Below are positions 12,392-36,477 of a stretch of 64,000 nucleotides of DNA, piece after piece. Numbering within the stretch: the first letter of the stretch is position 1; each line of letters begins with the position of its first letter. The stretch comes from Himantopus leucocephalus. Taxonomy: Eukaryota > Chordata > Aves > Charadriiformes > Recurvirostridae. The DNA is taken from the NCBI GenBank assembly GCA_003993805.1, contig RSEF01000014.1, forward strand, positions 999,774 through 1,063,773, read 5' to 3'. A program made the position numbers and the translations under genes. The notes beneath the pieces were generated by a model. It searched no databases, was not told the origin of the DNA, and saw only the letters and a list, made by a program, of their open reading frames with translations.

Positions 12392-12502
12392 ACAAAAAAG
12401 TATAATGTTCCCTTAGGTTTCTGAAATCTGGTGCGAGATTCACGTATGAGCAAGGTTAAATTCCCTTTTAAAAACCTATGCCAGAGGAGAGCGTACCGGA
12501 TG

Positions 12503-12825
12503 CTACCTCAAGCGACCGTCGGGTTTGACGGGGCCCAGCTCGGATTTGGGGTCCGGGCTCAGGGAGCTCCAGGCCGTCTGAGCACAGCCCTGCATGACCG
12601 GGCAGGCGGTGGGGCCAGCGCTGCAGATGTCCACAGCTGACCAGACGCTGCCGACCAGAGAGTCCACCCAGGCTTCCAGCTGGGCGCCCACGAGCCCCGC
12701 GTTCCTCTTGGCCTGGTCCACACGGGCAGCACTGATGGGGATATTCAGGACGGGGTTCAAGCCCTGGAAGCTCTGCTCCATGTACGCGTTCTTTGGTGGC
12801 CCGCTGTGATACTTCATGGCTTCCT
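12503..12825 (-). CDS. XYLT1: XYLT1 terminal coding exon (human exon 12 equivalent)
   Basis: Encodes the last 107 residues of peptide O-xylosyltransferase 1, which transfers xylose from UDP-xylose to Ser of proteoglycan core proteins in the Golgi and so starts heparan and chondroitin sulfate chains. The exon starts after a TTTCCAG acceptor, completes a split Glu codon, and reads EEAMKYHSG, then [15 protein letters not shown], ending [13 protein letters not shown] and TAG at 12503-12505. This is the end of the Xylo_C domain. The three Cys in VDIC, TACP and QGC match human C920, C927 and C933, which are disulfide-bonded in the family (C920-C933, and C927 to C675 in exon 9). Length equals the human exon. 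Some residues ([21 protein letters not shown]) are those of the paralogue XYLT2, but the preceding exons are clearly XYLT1. Confidence 0.97.
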
Positions 12826-15800
12826 CTGGAAATGCAGAAATAAATCCAAACGTTAGTGCATTAAAAAAAACCAACCCCAACCTTCAGGATCTAAGGGTAC
12901 AGCAAACGAAAAGGCAAAAGTCCATTTCCCCAGCACTGAGGACACACTGCATCCCGAGGACGACCGGCTGCGCTCAGCTCTTCAGCTCCTCACGCTCACC
13001 ACTCTGAGCTCTACTCACCATGATGCCAACCCTGCAAGCGCTGCGTGAGCAGGGCAAAGCACCGAGGCTGAAAGCAGTGTCATCCTTATGATCATCATGT
13101 GCAACCGGTGTCCCCAGAGCTGTAGGACACCCAGGCACAACAAGGCTGTTCGGCACAGCACAATAAAAAGTCAGGCCCAGCCTCAAGGGCATGCCAATTA
13201 CGAGCTCCTGTCTGTACCTGGAGCCTGATCAACGTGCAGCTCCTTCTTGGGAATGGCCCATTTTGCATTCAGGAGAAGCTAATTTTGCCTCTTTCACCAC
13301 AGAAGCAGCCTGGGAGATGAGCCCATGCAGCTGAAGTTCGCCCTGTGGACACCCAGGGAAGGCTATGCTTTGAGATTGGGAAACGGTTCAAGGACGCTGG
13401 GTGTGAGAAGGCTGCAGCCCTCCTCAGACCATTAATTGCTATCATTGATTTGTCTAGGAGGAAGAGCCAAGATCTCAGCCTGGTTTTTTTTTCCAAACTG
13501 ATGAACCTTGCCCTGCTGTGGAAAAGTCACAACATTTGTTACCTCAGTCTGCCTCCAAAAACCGGGTGGTGCCATTCCTGGCACTGGAAGGAGAACACAA
13601 CAGCCTTGGACAGACGGGACCCGTAATGAAATATGTGTAGTCCCATCATCCTGGAAATGCTCCAGACTTGCTGGGAAAGTGTTCTCTAATGACAATTATA
13701 TTTCAAGCTCTTGTGCCGAATAATGGATCACAACCATTTCCTAATGACACTTTTCTTTGCACTGTGGTTGGTTTCCTTACAGTAACTCCTCTACCTCAGC
13801 AAAATGCAGTACATTGCCCCAGATGTGTAATATTGCAGTGAAAATCATTGTCAGGCTGTGATAATGCCTTCAAAGACCTTGAATTGGACGCTGAGGGTCA
13901 GACCACCCTCGTGTAAGGCTTCTTAAGGTCTGAGAGCAGACCAAGGTGCTGCTCATACAGTCAGGATGGGGCCCTCCACACCGTTCACTGCATGCCTCCT
14001 GGGAGTAAATTTTCAACCATTTCTTTCTGCTCTCAGCTGACTTCCCTCGCATCCTCGCTCCGGCAGCACAGAGGAGCTGTTCAGCTCTGCCAACATACAC
14101 ACTGTCTAGAACACAAAATGGACCCATTCAGGGCGCTCCAGGCTAGGAAAGCCACCACGCTCAGATAGCGTTTAGAGGCCAGGAATTACATATTCACGGC
14201 TACAATTCCTTCCACATGTCCTTGCTGCTTGCGCTGCGGCCTGACACTGAGCCCTTTCTTCCATGCAGAGGACAGTATCTCAGGCGCTGGCAATAAATCC
14301 GTGCATTTATTTAGAGGGAAAAGGGATATTTACTTGGAGCTTTGCTGTTACATTTGCAAAGTTTTAATGTCAAATACTGTGCAAGTCCATTACTTCAAAT
14401 CCCCAATTAAATTAGTTCGGCACATCCTCATCACCTTTATACATCACTTAACTGTTCCTGCATTCATCTAAACTCCTCTTTTTATTTTAAATGGTAGATA
14501 TCCACAATAACCTCTAGTCAAAATGAGTTTATTCCATGCACATGTGTCAGAAGTGTGCTCTGCCAGAGCACTGCAGTTTAAGAAACAGAACAAGTACACA
14601 TGATTAAATTTCCTCCTTTGGAAGCAATTAAATATGGAAGACTGTTTGTCAACATATTAATTAAATAGGAACATTCTAAGTAAAAATCCCAAAACAAATA
14701 AGAGTTGGCATTACTAGCAGGATCATCTGATTGAAACAGGCAATTCAGAGAGCTCGTTAAATTAAAGCCTGTTGTGCGTGTGTTTAGCGCATGGAACAAG
14801 AGAGCCCTTTTTTCAGACAAATAACAGGATGAAACGGAACTTGCTCTTCTCTCTGGCTCAGCCTCGCACTTGTCCCAGGCTTCAGGACTTGGTGGATTAT
14901 CAGGACTGGAAGACATGAAACCTCCAGAAACCGTAGGACCCAGTGCTGGTGATGCAGCAGGAGACCATCTTTTTCTCTCCGTCTGTGACCCTTGTTGTTT
15001 AAGATCAGCGGGCTGCTTTTGCTAAAATAAGGGTGGTAACCTCAGCATGTTCAACAAATTTAAATTTCTCTACTCTGCTATTGCTGTAATGGTGTCGGAT
15101 ACGCTGTGTTTCTCACACCGACACACCGCTGTTTCGGTCTGCGCCACCAAGTGAGTGCTGCGCTCTGCTCCAGCGCTGGCTGCGCTGCAAGGGGGTGCCG
15201 GCAAGCACAATGCTACAAGTGTTTAATGGGACCGAAGATACACTTTTTTGAAAAGCAGCATACAAATATTATCAGCAGACAGGAAAAGACAAGACTGCTG
15301 CATACAACACAGTATGCTTTTCAGTGTGTTAAGGGCTCCAGCTGCACGCAGCGTACATGCGCTTCTCCGATGTGAGACACCTCATGAAACCATGACACAG
15401 TACTGGCAGGGGACTGCTTGGCCCCACAGCAGAACGGCACCCCAGTTAGGTGTCTGCACCACTTGTAAAGAAAGAGCTGGGTAACAGCAGGCTGAGTGCA
15501 GAGCTATGTGTACTGATCCATAGGAAATGCTAACGATTCAGCCCAGAACCCTCTCCTGGAGCCTCCACGTCTTTGTTAAAAACTTCACAGGAGAAAGTAA
15601 GGAGGATGCTGCTCATCCAAGCTATGGGAGATGTGGGCTATTCCTCTTTGCATTAAAGGGGGAAAAAAAAAAAAAGGAGAGATAATCATGACTGTGACTT
15701 ACTGGGCTGGGACAGGAGAGGGACAGTGTGGATCCCAAGCCCTGAAATACTGTATAAAAGGAGGCTGGAGCTACAGGGCATGCTTTTAAAGCACTGACAC

Positions 15801-17025
15801 TTCAGTCCTTGCTCATGAAAAAAATAATGAAGAAAGCAAGGGTTGCCTGATGTGTGTTTAGACATTTAAATCTGTACAGTTAGAGCAACCAATTCAAAAT
15901 TAGCTGAATTGCACACATTAGGCCAGATTTTTTTTCCAGCAAACACATCCAAATAGCCCTTTGACTTCATGAGGACATGTATCAATGCAAAATATATTCC
16001 ACTGACTCTAAATTACAGTTTTTTTAAAAAATGAGTTATTTTTGTCCCCCATTTTTGTTTGCTCTTCACTCTGGGAGAGCACTTCATTTCTCAACGGACT
16101 TCTCTCAGTATAACTTCTTTGAACTAAATACACAGCCTGTAGTCAGCCGCATAAGCTGGGATTTCAGCATTTTTGTGTGGGTTTGTTCTTCTTTTTGCAG
16201 AAAAAGCAAATGAGTTTAGACAGAGAGTGGGCTAAGGAATGAAAAATGTGGTTACCTCGGTACCCATTAAGGCGCTAGACCTGTGTTTTTTTTAAAGCAA
16301 CACAGAATGTGCAGCTTTATTTCTTTACTTGAATTGTGTTGAAACCCTCTGGCAAAGAGGTAATTTTTTATTGACATTTTGTTTGTTTTCTCTTGCAGCA
16401 AACAAGACAGTGTTGCATTTGCTCATTGTGAAGCTAATCGACTCCTTGTCAACTGGATCTGAACTAAATTTCAAAGCAAATCCCTGTCTTCAGGGTTTTT
16501 CTCGGAATGACGATTCCAGGGCATGTCTACTTTTCTGCAGCCGTGTGCTTGCCTGCTGCTATTACTGCGTTTATCAAGAACATGTCACGTTACCTCTGGT
16601 TAATTTACAAAAAATCACAGCAGTTCTGACACAGGTTGCCACCTACTTTATAATCCGTATAGATGCAATTAGAATTGATTGAGCCACTGCAAACAACCAA
16701 CGGCAAAACAAAGGTTTCCCAGTATATACTTAATTAAGATGATCTATAAATATGGATTAGGTTAAAAGGCCTTTGAGATGCATGCGTGCATCGCAGTATG
16801 TCTGCTAATGCCGTCAAGCCTTTGAAAGAGGCGGCTGCGGTTAGAGGGTGCAGGGACCAGGAGATGGCGTTTAAGGCTCCCTGTCCCATTGCGGAGCAGC
16901 AAAGATCAGAAGCCCCTGTCAGGAGCGTGCGATCAAGCCAGGTACCGAACATGAAAGGTCTCTCTAAAGGCAAAGGAGGAGGATGATCTTCTTTCACTGC
17001 CCTCCTTGTTTGAAGGAAGAAGGCT

Positions 17026-17049
17026 TTTATTTATTCATTTATTTATTTT
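17026..17049. repeat. (TTTA)n microsatellite, interrupted
   Basis: Five to six TTTA units with one TTCA interruption. Intronic and unremarkable, useful as a length-variable marker at most. Confidence 0.75.
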
Positions 17050-18955
17050 CAGTCCAGTGTTTGGTATCAGCTTGAGGTTCGGGGCTTTTTCTGCCCCAGA
17101 AGTGAATCTGCCCACTGCCTCACAGTAACCTCTTCAGCTTTAATGAAACAGGTACTATACGTTAAATGCATGACAACTCATTATTGTCACTCCAGCTGGG
17201 AGAGCGCTGTGGAAAATTTGCCATGAATATAAACTCAAATTTAAAAATGAAATTGCTTTGGCTTATTCTGTGCCCCTCTCAGCGCCCCAGGAGACATGTG
17301 TGATCGCACTTGGCATGACTGCTTCACACGGACTTCGCAGAGCACGGAAAGGTGGGAAAGCGGGATGATGGAGATGCAGAGCCAACCTCGACTGACTTCG
17401 CTCTTTTCTTAGGAATTGAAATCTACTTGGTAACTTGGATTATAGTCTGCCAACGGCTGGCTAAGTGCTCTGAATTATACCTGTTGTTTGGCTCTGCCTC
17501 TCCAGTCCCTATGCAGGGGACCTGGACATTTGGTCTCAAGTTTCCGAACTGCACTTAAATTCAGGCTGCCTAAAGCAGACAGCAAGAAACCCTCATTCCT
17601 GTCTATGATCATTGCTAGTGATCTTCTACTGATCTTCTCCCTGTTTTGTCTCCTCCACATGTTACATTCTCTCTCTGTCTTGGCACAATTTAATCCTGGG
17701 GTGTCCTGCTGGTCCTTGGCAGCCCTCCCACGTCCTTACAGTAAGCACGGAGTCCTTGGCTTTAACACACACAGCCATATGGTGAGAAACTCAAAATCAC
17801 CATTTAGAAGTAGTATAAAAGAGAATCTGGCTGTGCGGGACGTAGGGGGAAGGAGACACTGGTGGAGCAATTGAAAGTGATTTCTCCAAATGATTTATCT
17901 CATAAATTCACTTAGTTTTCATTTTCTTTTCTTTTTTTCTTTCTCCAACCAGGCAAACACTTGAAAGCACTCCCGAGCCGGAGGATCTGCTGAAGGCAGA
18001 GCTGCTCAGTGACACAACTCACGCTAGTGAAAATAGACACAGATTTGGATGACTGGAGGGGGAAGAGAAGCAAGAAAGAATAAATAACATCAGATTCTAG
18101 ACTTTCCAGTGAAATAGTTTTGGGAGCCTCATTTACAGTGGAAACACCCCAAAGCTCCCAGCGTACTCAGTAACTCCATGTAAGAATTGATCTCTTCAGC
18201 TCTTACAGATCCAGGTTTTAAAAAGGTCAATGGACCAGTGTTTTTAGAACAATTTACATTCTGCCAGTTATGCACATCTGGACACAGTATCAAAGAAAAC
18301 ACCTGCTCTTGATTTCCCTTTATCGTTTTACTTGCATGCACAGACTCTAGGCCAAAATTAACAAACAAATGGGAATAGAAAATGAATAAACTAGCTGCAT
18401 ATGCTGTTTATAAAAACTGCTAAATAAAACATCTTTGCTGGTAGCTGTCTCATGATCAATTTTTTTATCTTGAATTCTAATCACGATTTTTCAGAGTCAT
18501 GATACAGGAACAAACACATTTCGCTTTGATTATTCAAAAGTGGAGCACGTGGCTCCCTTCATGATGCTGGGAAACCAAAAGCAACTTTGCCTTGTTGTGC
18601 TCTGTGCTGAAGCGATGTGTAGATAAGTAATGATTTAGGAAATACAGTGATTGTTGTCGTGTTCATGCTCTCAAGATACAAGATTTTAGCAGCTGCTGCG
18701 CTGCTGCCAGATTTGTGCAAACGCTTTTTAGAATGACACAGACAAATTACACACAAGACCACAGACAGATTTTTATGTATCTAACTACGTGGACTCCAGT
18801 TTCTACATCTGGAGTATATGAGACAGAGGGGGCCAAATCATTATCAAGCAAATGACATGCAAAGTGGTATGAAATATATCAGTCACTCAAAAAGCTTCTG
18901 AAGTAGCAAATTACTTTCCAGAGCAATCTTTCTGACAAAAGCTATAGCTTCCACA

Positions 18956-18983
18956 CCCCCCCCCTTTTTTTTGGGGGGGGGGG
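18956..18983. repeat. C9-T8-G11 homopolymer hairpin
   Basis: Nine C, eight T and eleven G in direct succession. The C and G runs can pair as a 9-bp all-GC stem with a T8 loop. The G run on plus and the C run on the other strand could also form quadruplex-like structures. Located in XYLT1 intron 11. Confidence 0.9.
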
Positions 18984-21182
18984 AGCTGTGGGTGATGGAG
19001 GATGGTTGGAAGAACAAAATTTTAAGAAATCCCTAATAAGACATAGTCCCCTCTCCTGCTGACAACTCCTGGCTAAATCTGATGTACGATTTATTTTCAG
19101 TGTTAAGACAAGACAATAATACTATTCCTTCAGTTTAGAAGATTTTTTGGCAGCTTTTGCATTGTTTACAACAGTAACAGAAATGGTTCTTTTAGAAGTA
19201 CTAATTCTTCTGTCATACTCTCACAATGCCTTTATTTGGCAGAGAAAAATATATTTAAATAATAAAGTGGTGACAAACTGACAGAAGCTGGAAATCAAAG
19301 CTAAATGACAATTGCCTCCACAGAGCACAATAGTGTCACTGAGACAGAAAGCCTTAAAAAACCCAAACAACAGGAATTTGCATTGTAAACACAATTCTAA
19401 CTACAGCGGAGTGTCACTATCTGCCCCTGTAATTAATTTTCTTCTTTACCTTCATGCCTCAGACTTCTGGAGATTATACATCACATCATCAGTAGCAAAT
19501 CATTCCTGAGGCTTTTTTCCTAGATAACATTGTTCCCAAGCTTTATGTTTCATTCCTATAGTAGGTTCTAGTTACCATATGAATGAACAGGGCTCTTTAA
19601 CAAAAAATATGAGCCAGATCTTCTCCCAGTGTATCAATGGGCAACACAGAATAACTCCATAATTTCAGTGGAATTACTCCAGATTCAGAGTTTGGACCAA
19701 AGAGAGTTTTGCCTTTGCACCACAAAGTGTGGGCTTATGGTTGAAGTCTGAGACACACTTAACTGTCCACAGGGCTCTCACTTTACAGGGAAAAGCAGCA
19801 AGGTTGCTAGCTACATGCCACATTTTCCATCCAATTTATGCCTTAACTGTTAAATTAGCAAAGAACATGGAATTCATTAATTTCCAGGAGATGAGTCAGT
19901 AACAGCTGCATTTAGAAGTAGGTTGCCTCAAACTTTAAAAATGTATTCCTTCTACACATGACGTTTCTTCACAATTTGCCATTGCCTATTAGCTAATAAC
20001 ACCAGCAGGTTGTTGGTGGTTTAGGTTCTGCTTAAGAAACGATGCCACCAAATGTTAGAAGAAGAAATCAGTAAGTTAGCTCATCTGCTGAAAAATGTGT
20101 AGAATCAAGCTCCTGTTGAGCAAGATAAGGGCTGCATTAGCTCTCAGCAGTCGTCTGGTGGTGTTTGCATTACAGAAGCAGCATGTTATGCTGGAAGGTA
20201 AATGCCTGACTTAGTTTATTTGCTGCCTTGTCAGGAAGAAGAACTTCTGAAAACTTAATAGGATCATTCATGTATCTAGCAACTTTAAGATGTCTAAAGT
20301 TATGAATATTAATACTGGGCAGATGGAAGCACTTGAGGACATTAAGAAGAATGGTAAAGATATTCATAGCAACAAAGTTGTTTTGATCTTATGGAATAGG
20401 AAAACAGGTGTGGCTACAAAACATTCTCTTCTCCTAGCCCAGTGTCCTCAGCACTGGCTGAAGACCCGAGCACTCAAACAATGCCTGTGCCAGTGCAAAC
20501 TGCTGCTGGGAACCTGTAGACACTGGCAGCCTGAGAATGACCTCTGTATTTGCATGGCTCAGGGCTGCTGTGGCAGGGAAGAAAACGGTTTCTTTCTGAA
20601 AAATGTCAGTGTGGGTCTGACAGTGTACTTACTGGGATCACCGTATCCATAGATATTTCTGTAACATAACTGCTTGGCATGTACTGAGAAGGTTTTGGCA
20701 GGTATCAGACAAGAGGGAATGCCTGGACCTGACAATATGTCAGGTGAGATCTGGCCTGGGGTAATTTTGTCTAATTCAGCATTTTGTGTATTAACGCTTT
20801 TATGCTGTTAAACACACAGACTTTGTCAAGATAACAGTTTAAACATCTGTAAGTCTTTATGAGCAAATGTGAATGAAAAGCAGCAGAGAAAGGTCCATTT
20901 TTCTTTCTATTTCTAAATGATGGCTTTTACAATAGCTGTTAGATTACTGAGTCTGAAGTTCTTGGGATTCTGAACTGTGCATATTTTACAGATATAAATA
21001 GCCTTTTCTTCAAAGTGGCTGTGTTTTACAGACTGGATACATACACTTCCGCTTGTCTTAGTGCAACAATTTCTTCTGATTTAGAATCTATAAAATTCCT
21101 TTCTTTTCTCCTTTTCCAATACAGTGCTACTTCATTTTTAACAGCAGCATTTACAGTGAATACAGACACGATAACTGTATTA

Positions 21183-31303
<10,121 letters not shown>

Positions 31304-31566
31304 CGGCAGCTGTTGTCTCCAGCAGCATGGAATGAAGTCTCGGCTCTCCGCAGGCCCAAGCGGGAGAATGCATGGTACATGGTGAGGGCGACATCGCTGA
31401 GGGTGTGCACGCCGTCAGGTTCATCGTACACGTTCTCCCAGTATGACCGGAGGCCTGGTGTGCCAGAGGGGTAGTTGCCATACAAGTAGTAGTCCAACTG
31501 GCCAATTATCTCTTGATTCACTACAGCTTCAAATTTGCGGGCAAAGAAAGTTGGCCTGGCGGTCTG
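31304..31566 (-). CDS. XYLT1: XYLT1 exon (human exon 9 equivalent), substrate-binding Arg-Lys
   Basis: 263 bases, phase 0 at the start after TATCACCACAG and ending CG before GTTAGT. Reads [55 protein letters not shown] and NSCR, human residues 589-676. The Arg-Lys in FFARKF corresponds to human R598-K599. R598 is the residue changed in a form of Desbuquois dysplasia type 2, and the pair contacts the sugar nucleotide in the family. Cys in NSCR is human C675, the disulfide partner of C927 in the last exon. The stretch before the acceptor (from 31567) is host intron for only 159 bases before a solo LTR begins. Confidence 0.98.
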
Positions 31567-31725
31567 CTGTGGTGATACGAAAGGAAAAGACAGTGGAGTG
31601 AGTTCCCATTTTCAGCCATGACACCGTCCTAAGCAATGGGTTGGAGTTGAGGACATGAACTGGTTGTCCCCATGGGCAAAGGTGACTTAAAAGGTAACCT
31701 TTGTGACAATTTGTCATTAAGTGTG

Positions 31726-32111
31726 TGTGACGGATGGGCTCGGCCCCTTAACCTTTATGTCCTTTAGACATAAATTGTTGACAAAGTCTGGGACTAAGTC
31801 TGGATCCAGCCACACCCAGACTCTTCTCTGAGCAGGAGTTCAGAAAGCAAGGCGGTCCATTCTGAACCTTGTGACCCAATGGGAGGGCTTCCCTTAGCCT
31901 TTGCGTCCCTGGTCTCTCTGTGAATCGTTCTAACTTGAGCGTAACTCAATTTACCTTTGTATGTTTTTTTCATGCAGTAATTAATAGAGTGAACCTTGCC
32001 ATCGAACTTTGTTAAGTCGCACTTTTACAACGTCGTATTAAAACCACTTTGCTAACACCTTTGACAGTGTTCAGAGTGCCTTTAAGCACTCTGAATCACC
32101 CATCTGGGACA
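31726..32111 (+). mobile_element. Probable solo LTR of an avian endogenous retrovirus (ERVL-like)
   Basis: A 386-bp block begins TGTGACGGATGG and ends CATCTGGGACA, so it has the TG...CA ends of LTRs. The flanks are GTGTG (31721-31725) and GAGTG (32112-32116), a possible 5-bp target duplication with one mismatch. An ATTAAA poly(A) signal lies at 32037-32042, about 70 bases from the end, as expected for an R/U5 border. The wording of the last 130 bases resembles bird ERVL-type LTRs as I remember them. No internal retroviral gene is adjacent, so it is a solo LTR. It lies on the plus strand, antisense to XYLT1. Family assignment is from memory and needs a repeat-library search. Confidence 0.5.
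32037..32042 (+). promoter_or_regulatory. Poly(A) signal within the probable LTR
   Basis: ATTAAA about 70 bases before the inferred LTR 3' end. On the strand antisense to XYLT1, so not expected to end the XYLT1 transcript. Confidence 0.35.
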
Positions 32112-33816
32112 GAGTGTTGTTAAGAGTCAGGTAAAAACCACATAATTACTCAACAAAAATGCAGGCGTGCCAATCCCTTCATACCAACAGGCACCCCCCG
32201 CTGCCTTGCTCTGGAAGGCTCCATGTGCCGGAGGGGTGGGGGATGCTCTCTGGACCCCTGCGTTAGCCTGGAGATGCTGCAGCACTGGCACGTGTTATTA
32301 GTGATTGGGCAGGGAGCAGCGTCCTTTGACACAGGGGCTCAGAAGAGGCAGAGCAGCATTTTGCGTGTACGGATTTGCTGCTACAAGGTGGTAAGAGGAC
32401 TCTGTGAGAGGTGCCATCTGTGGCTGAGGTTTCTCAGCTTCTGACTGGTCCCGTACAGATTTTTTGCTCTGAACCTGACACAGTCTTGGGTATATTACCC
32501 GTTTATATGTTACTCAACTACCATTAGCTTTTAAAAAGCCTTTATTTTGCCTTGCTCATATTTAAGCATGGGTTCTGAGGTGCCAAGGAGTTCAAAAGTG
32601 CCCCAGATGGTTGAAAAATTCTTTTGAGGATGCTCAGTTTTGCTCTGAGACAGTGCATGCTGTGGGCTCTCTGATCTCCTCTGCTGCAGCTTGCTTTGTG
32701 CCTCCGTGGGAACCATGAGCAAGCCTTCTGGTGCCGTGTGTTCATCTGCGGGGCTCTCTCATCAGCCAAGTGTCAGAAGTTGCCTTTACATCTATTCTAA
32801 TTTTGAACTTTCCTCTGCAGCTCAGTTTACCTAGTTGTTTTCCCAAATGTCATTGTGGATTGTTTTCCCAGCCTGGAGCAGGTCAGCCTCTGCAGACTGG
32901 CAGGAGTTTTTTAAGACTTGTCACTTATTTTGTGCTGGAGACTTTCCTGGGATTGGTGTTTGGGGCAGCAGAGCTTCTCTTAGATAATGTCTCATTTGCT
33001 CTTTTTGTGAGCGTCTGTGTCGCTGACTTCAACCGCGCCTGGTAGGCAGCACATTACAATAAAGAAAAGATCTCTGTTTTGGAGCAGTCATCATTTTTGT
33101 GCTGTAGGGTAACATTCCCCATCCCACACAAAGCCTGAACAAACACGCTTTATGCAGGGAACCCCGAGGAGCTGCAGGGATGGAATTGCAAATCTGGTGA
33201 CCTTGAAACAAGCAGTTGTTCATTCTTAATAGAAGATGATACACAGGCCAGATACAGTCCTGAGACTGAGTGCACCCTTGAGCACAAGGATTTGCTCTCA
33301 TGTTTGCCTTGAGGAAACTGTATCACAAAGGAACTGATTAAAGTCTTTAAGGCAGTCCTGCTAAGCCTGGGTGATTGAAACCTCATGACTCTGGCCCCCA
33401 AAACCACAAGATAAACTTAAATATAACAATGTTGATGAATAGAATCACAAAACCTGATTTGCCTTGTGCTATGTTAGCCTCTAGTAGGCACTCCAGTCAA
33501 CTTGTAAACTTTTTTCAAAGATGAGAAACACTGCTTACTGATGAAAGCCAGGAGCTCATGAAGCTCATGAATCATGAAAGCACCTGAGCTGGAACTTTGG
33601 AAAAAACCCTTTTCAATAAATTCATAAGAGTTACCAAATAATATTGGTACAGTGAGAGATGTGTCAAGCTTCCCTCCCTTCTAGCACGGCAAATCTACCA
33701 ATGACAAGTAGTCCAGAGCTGCTTTGTGACCTTGCCATGCAGTAGTAAGTCTCAAGGGCCAAAACACAGGAGAAGGAATCTTTTATTCTCCTGAAATTAA
33801 GAGCGGAGCTTCCTCA

Positions 33817-36477
<2,661 letters not shown>

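Larger units (their letters stand above)
4904..12502 (-). other. XYLT1: Probable XYLT1 3' untranslated region (long form)
   Basis: The XYLT1 stop codon lies at 12503-12505 and no other gene is seen to its left until the CR1 copy. Human XYLT1 mRNA has a 3' UTR of several kilobases (recalled), so a comparable UTR would end near 5 kb here. On the minus strand an AATAAA at 4904-4909 lies in an A-rich stretch, at a distance that fits. Other AATAAA words occur at about 5545, 6785 and 9595. Open frames inside this interval on either strand look like chance. The distal end is an inference from family knowledge plus one hexamer; the true end could be anywhere from about 12.0 kb down. Confidence 0.4.

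Noticed and set aside
20290..20652. 120-codon plus-strand frame in intron 11
   Set aside because: Cys-rich in part but without a known spacing pattern, and antisense to XYLT1 with no splice context.
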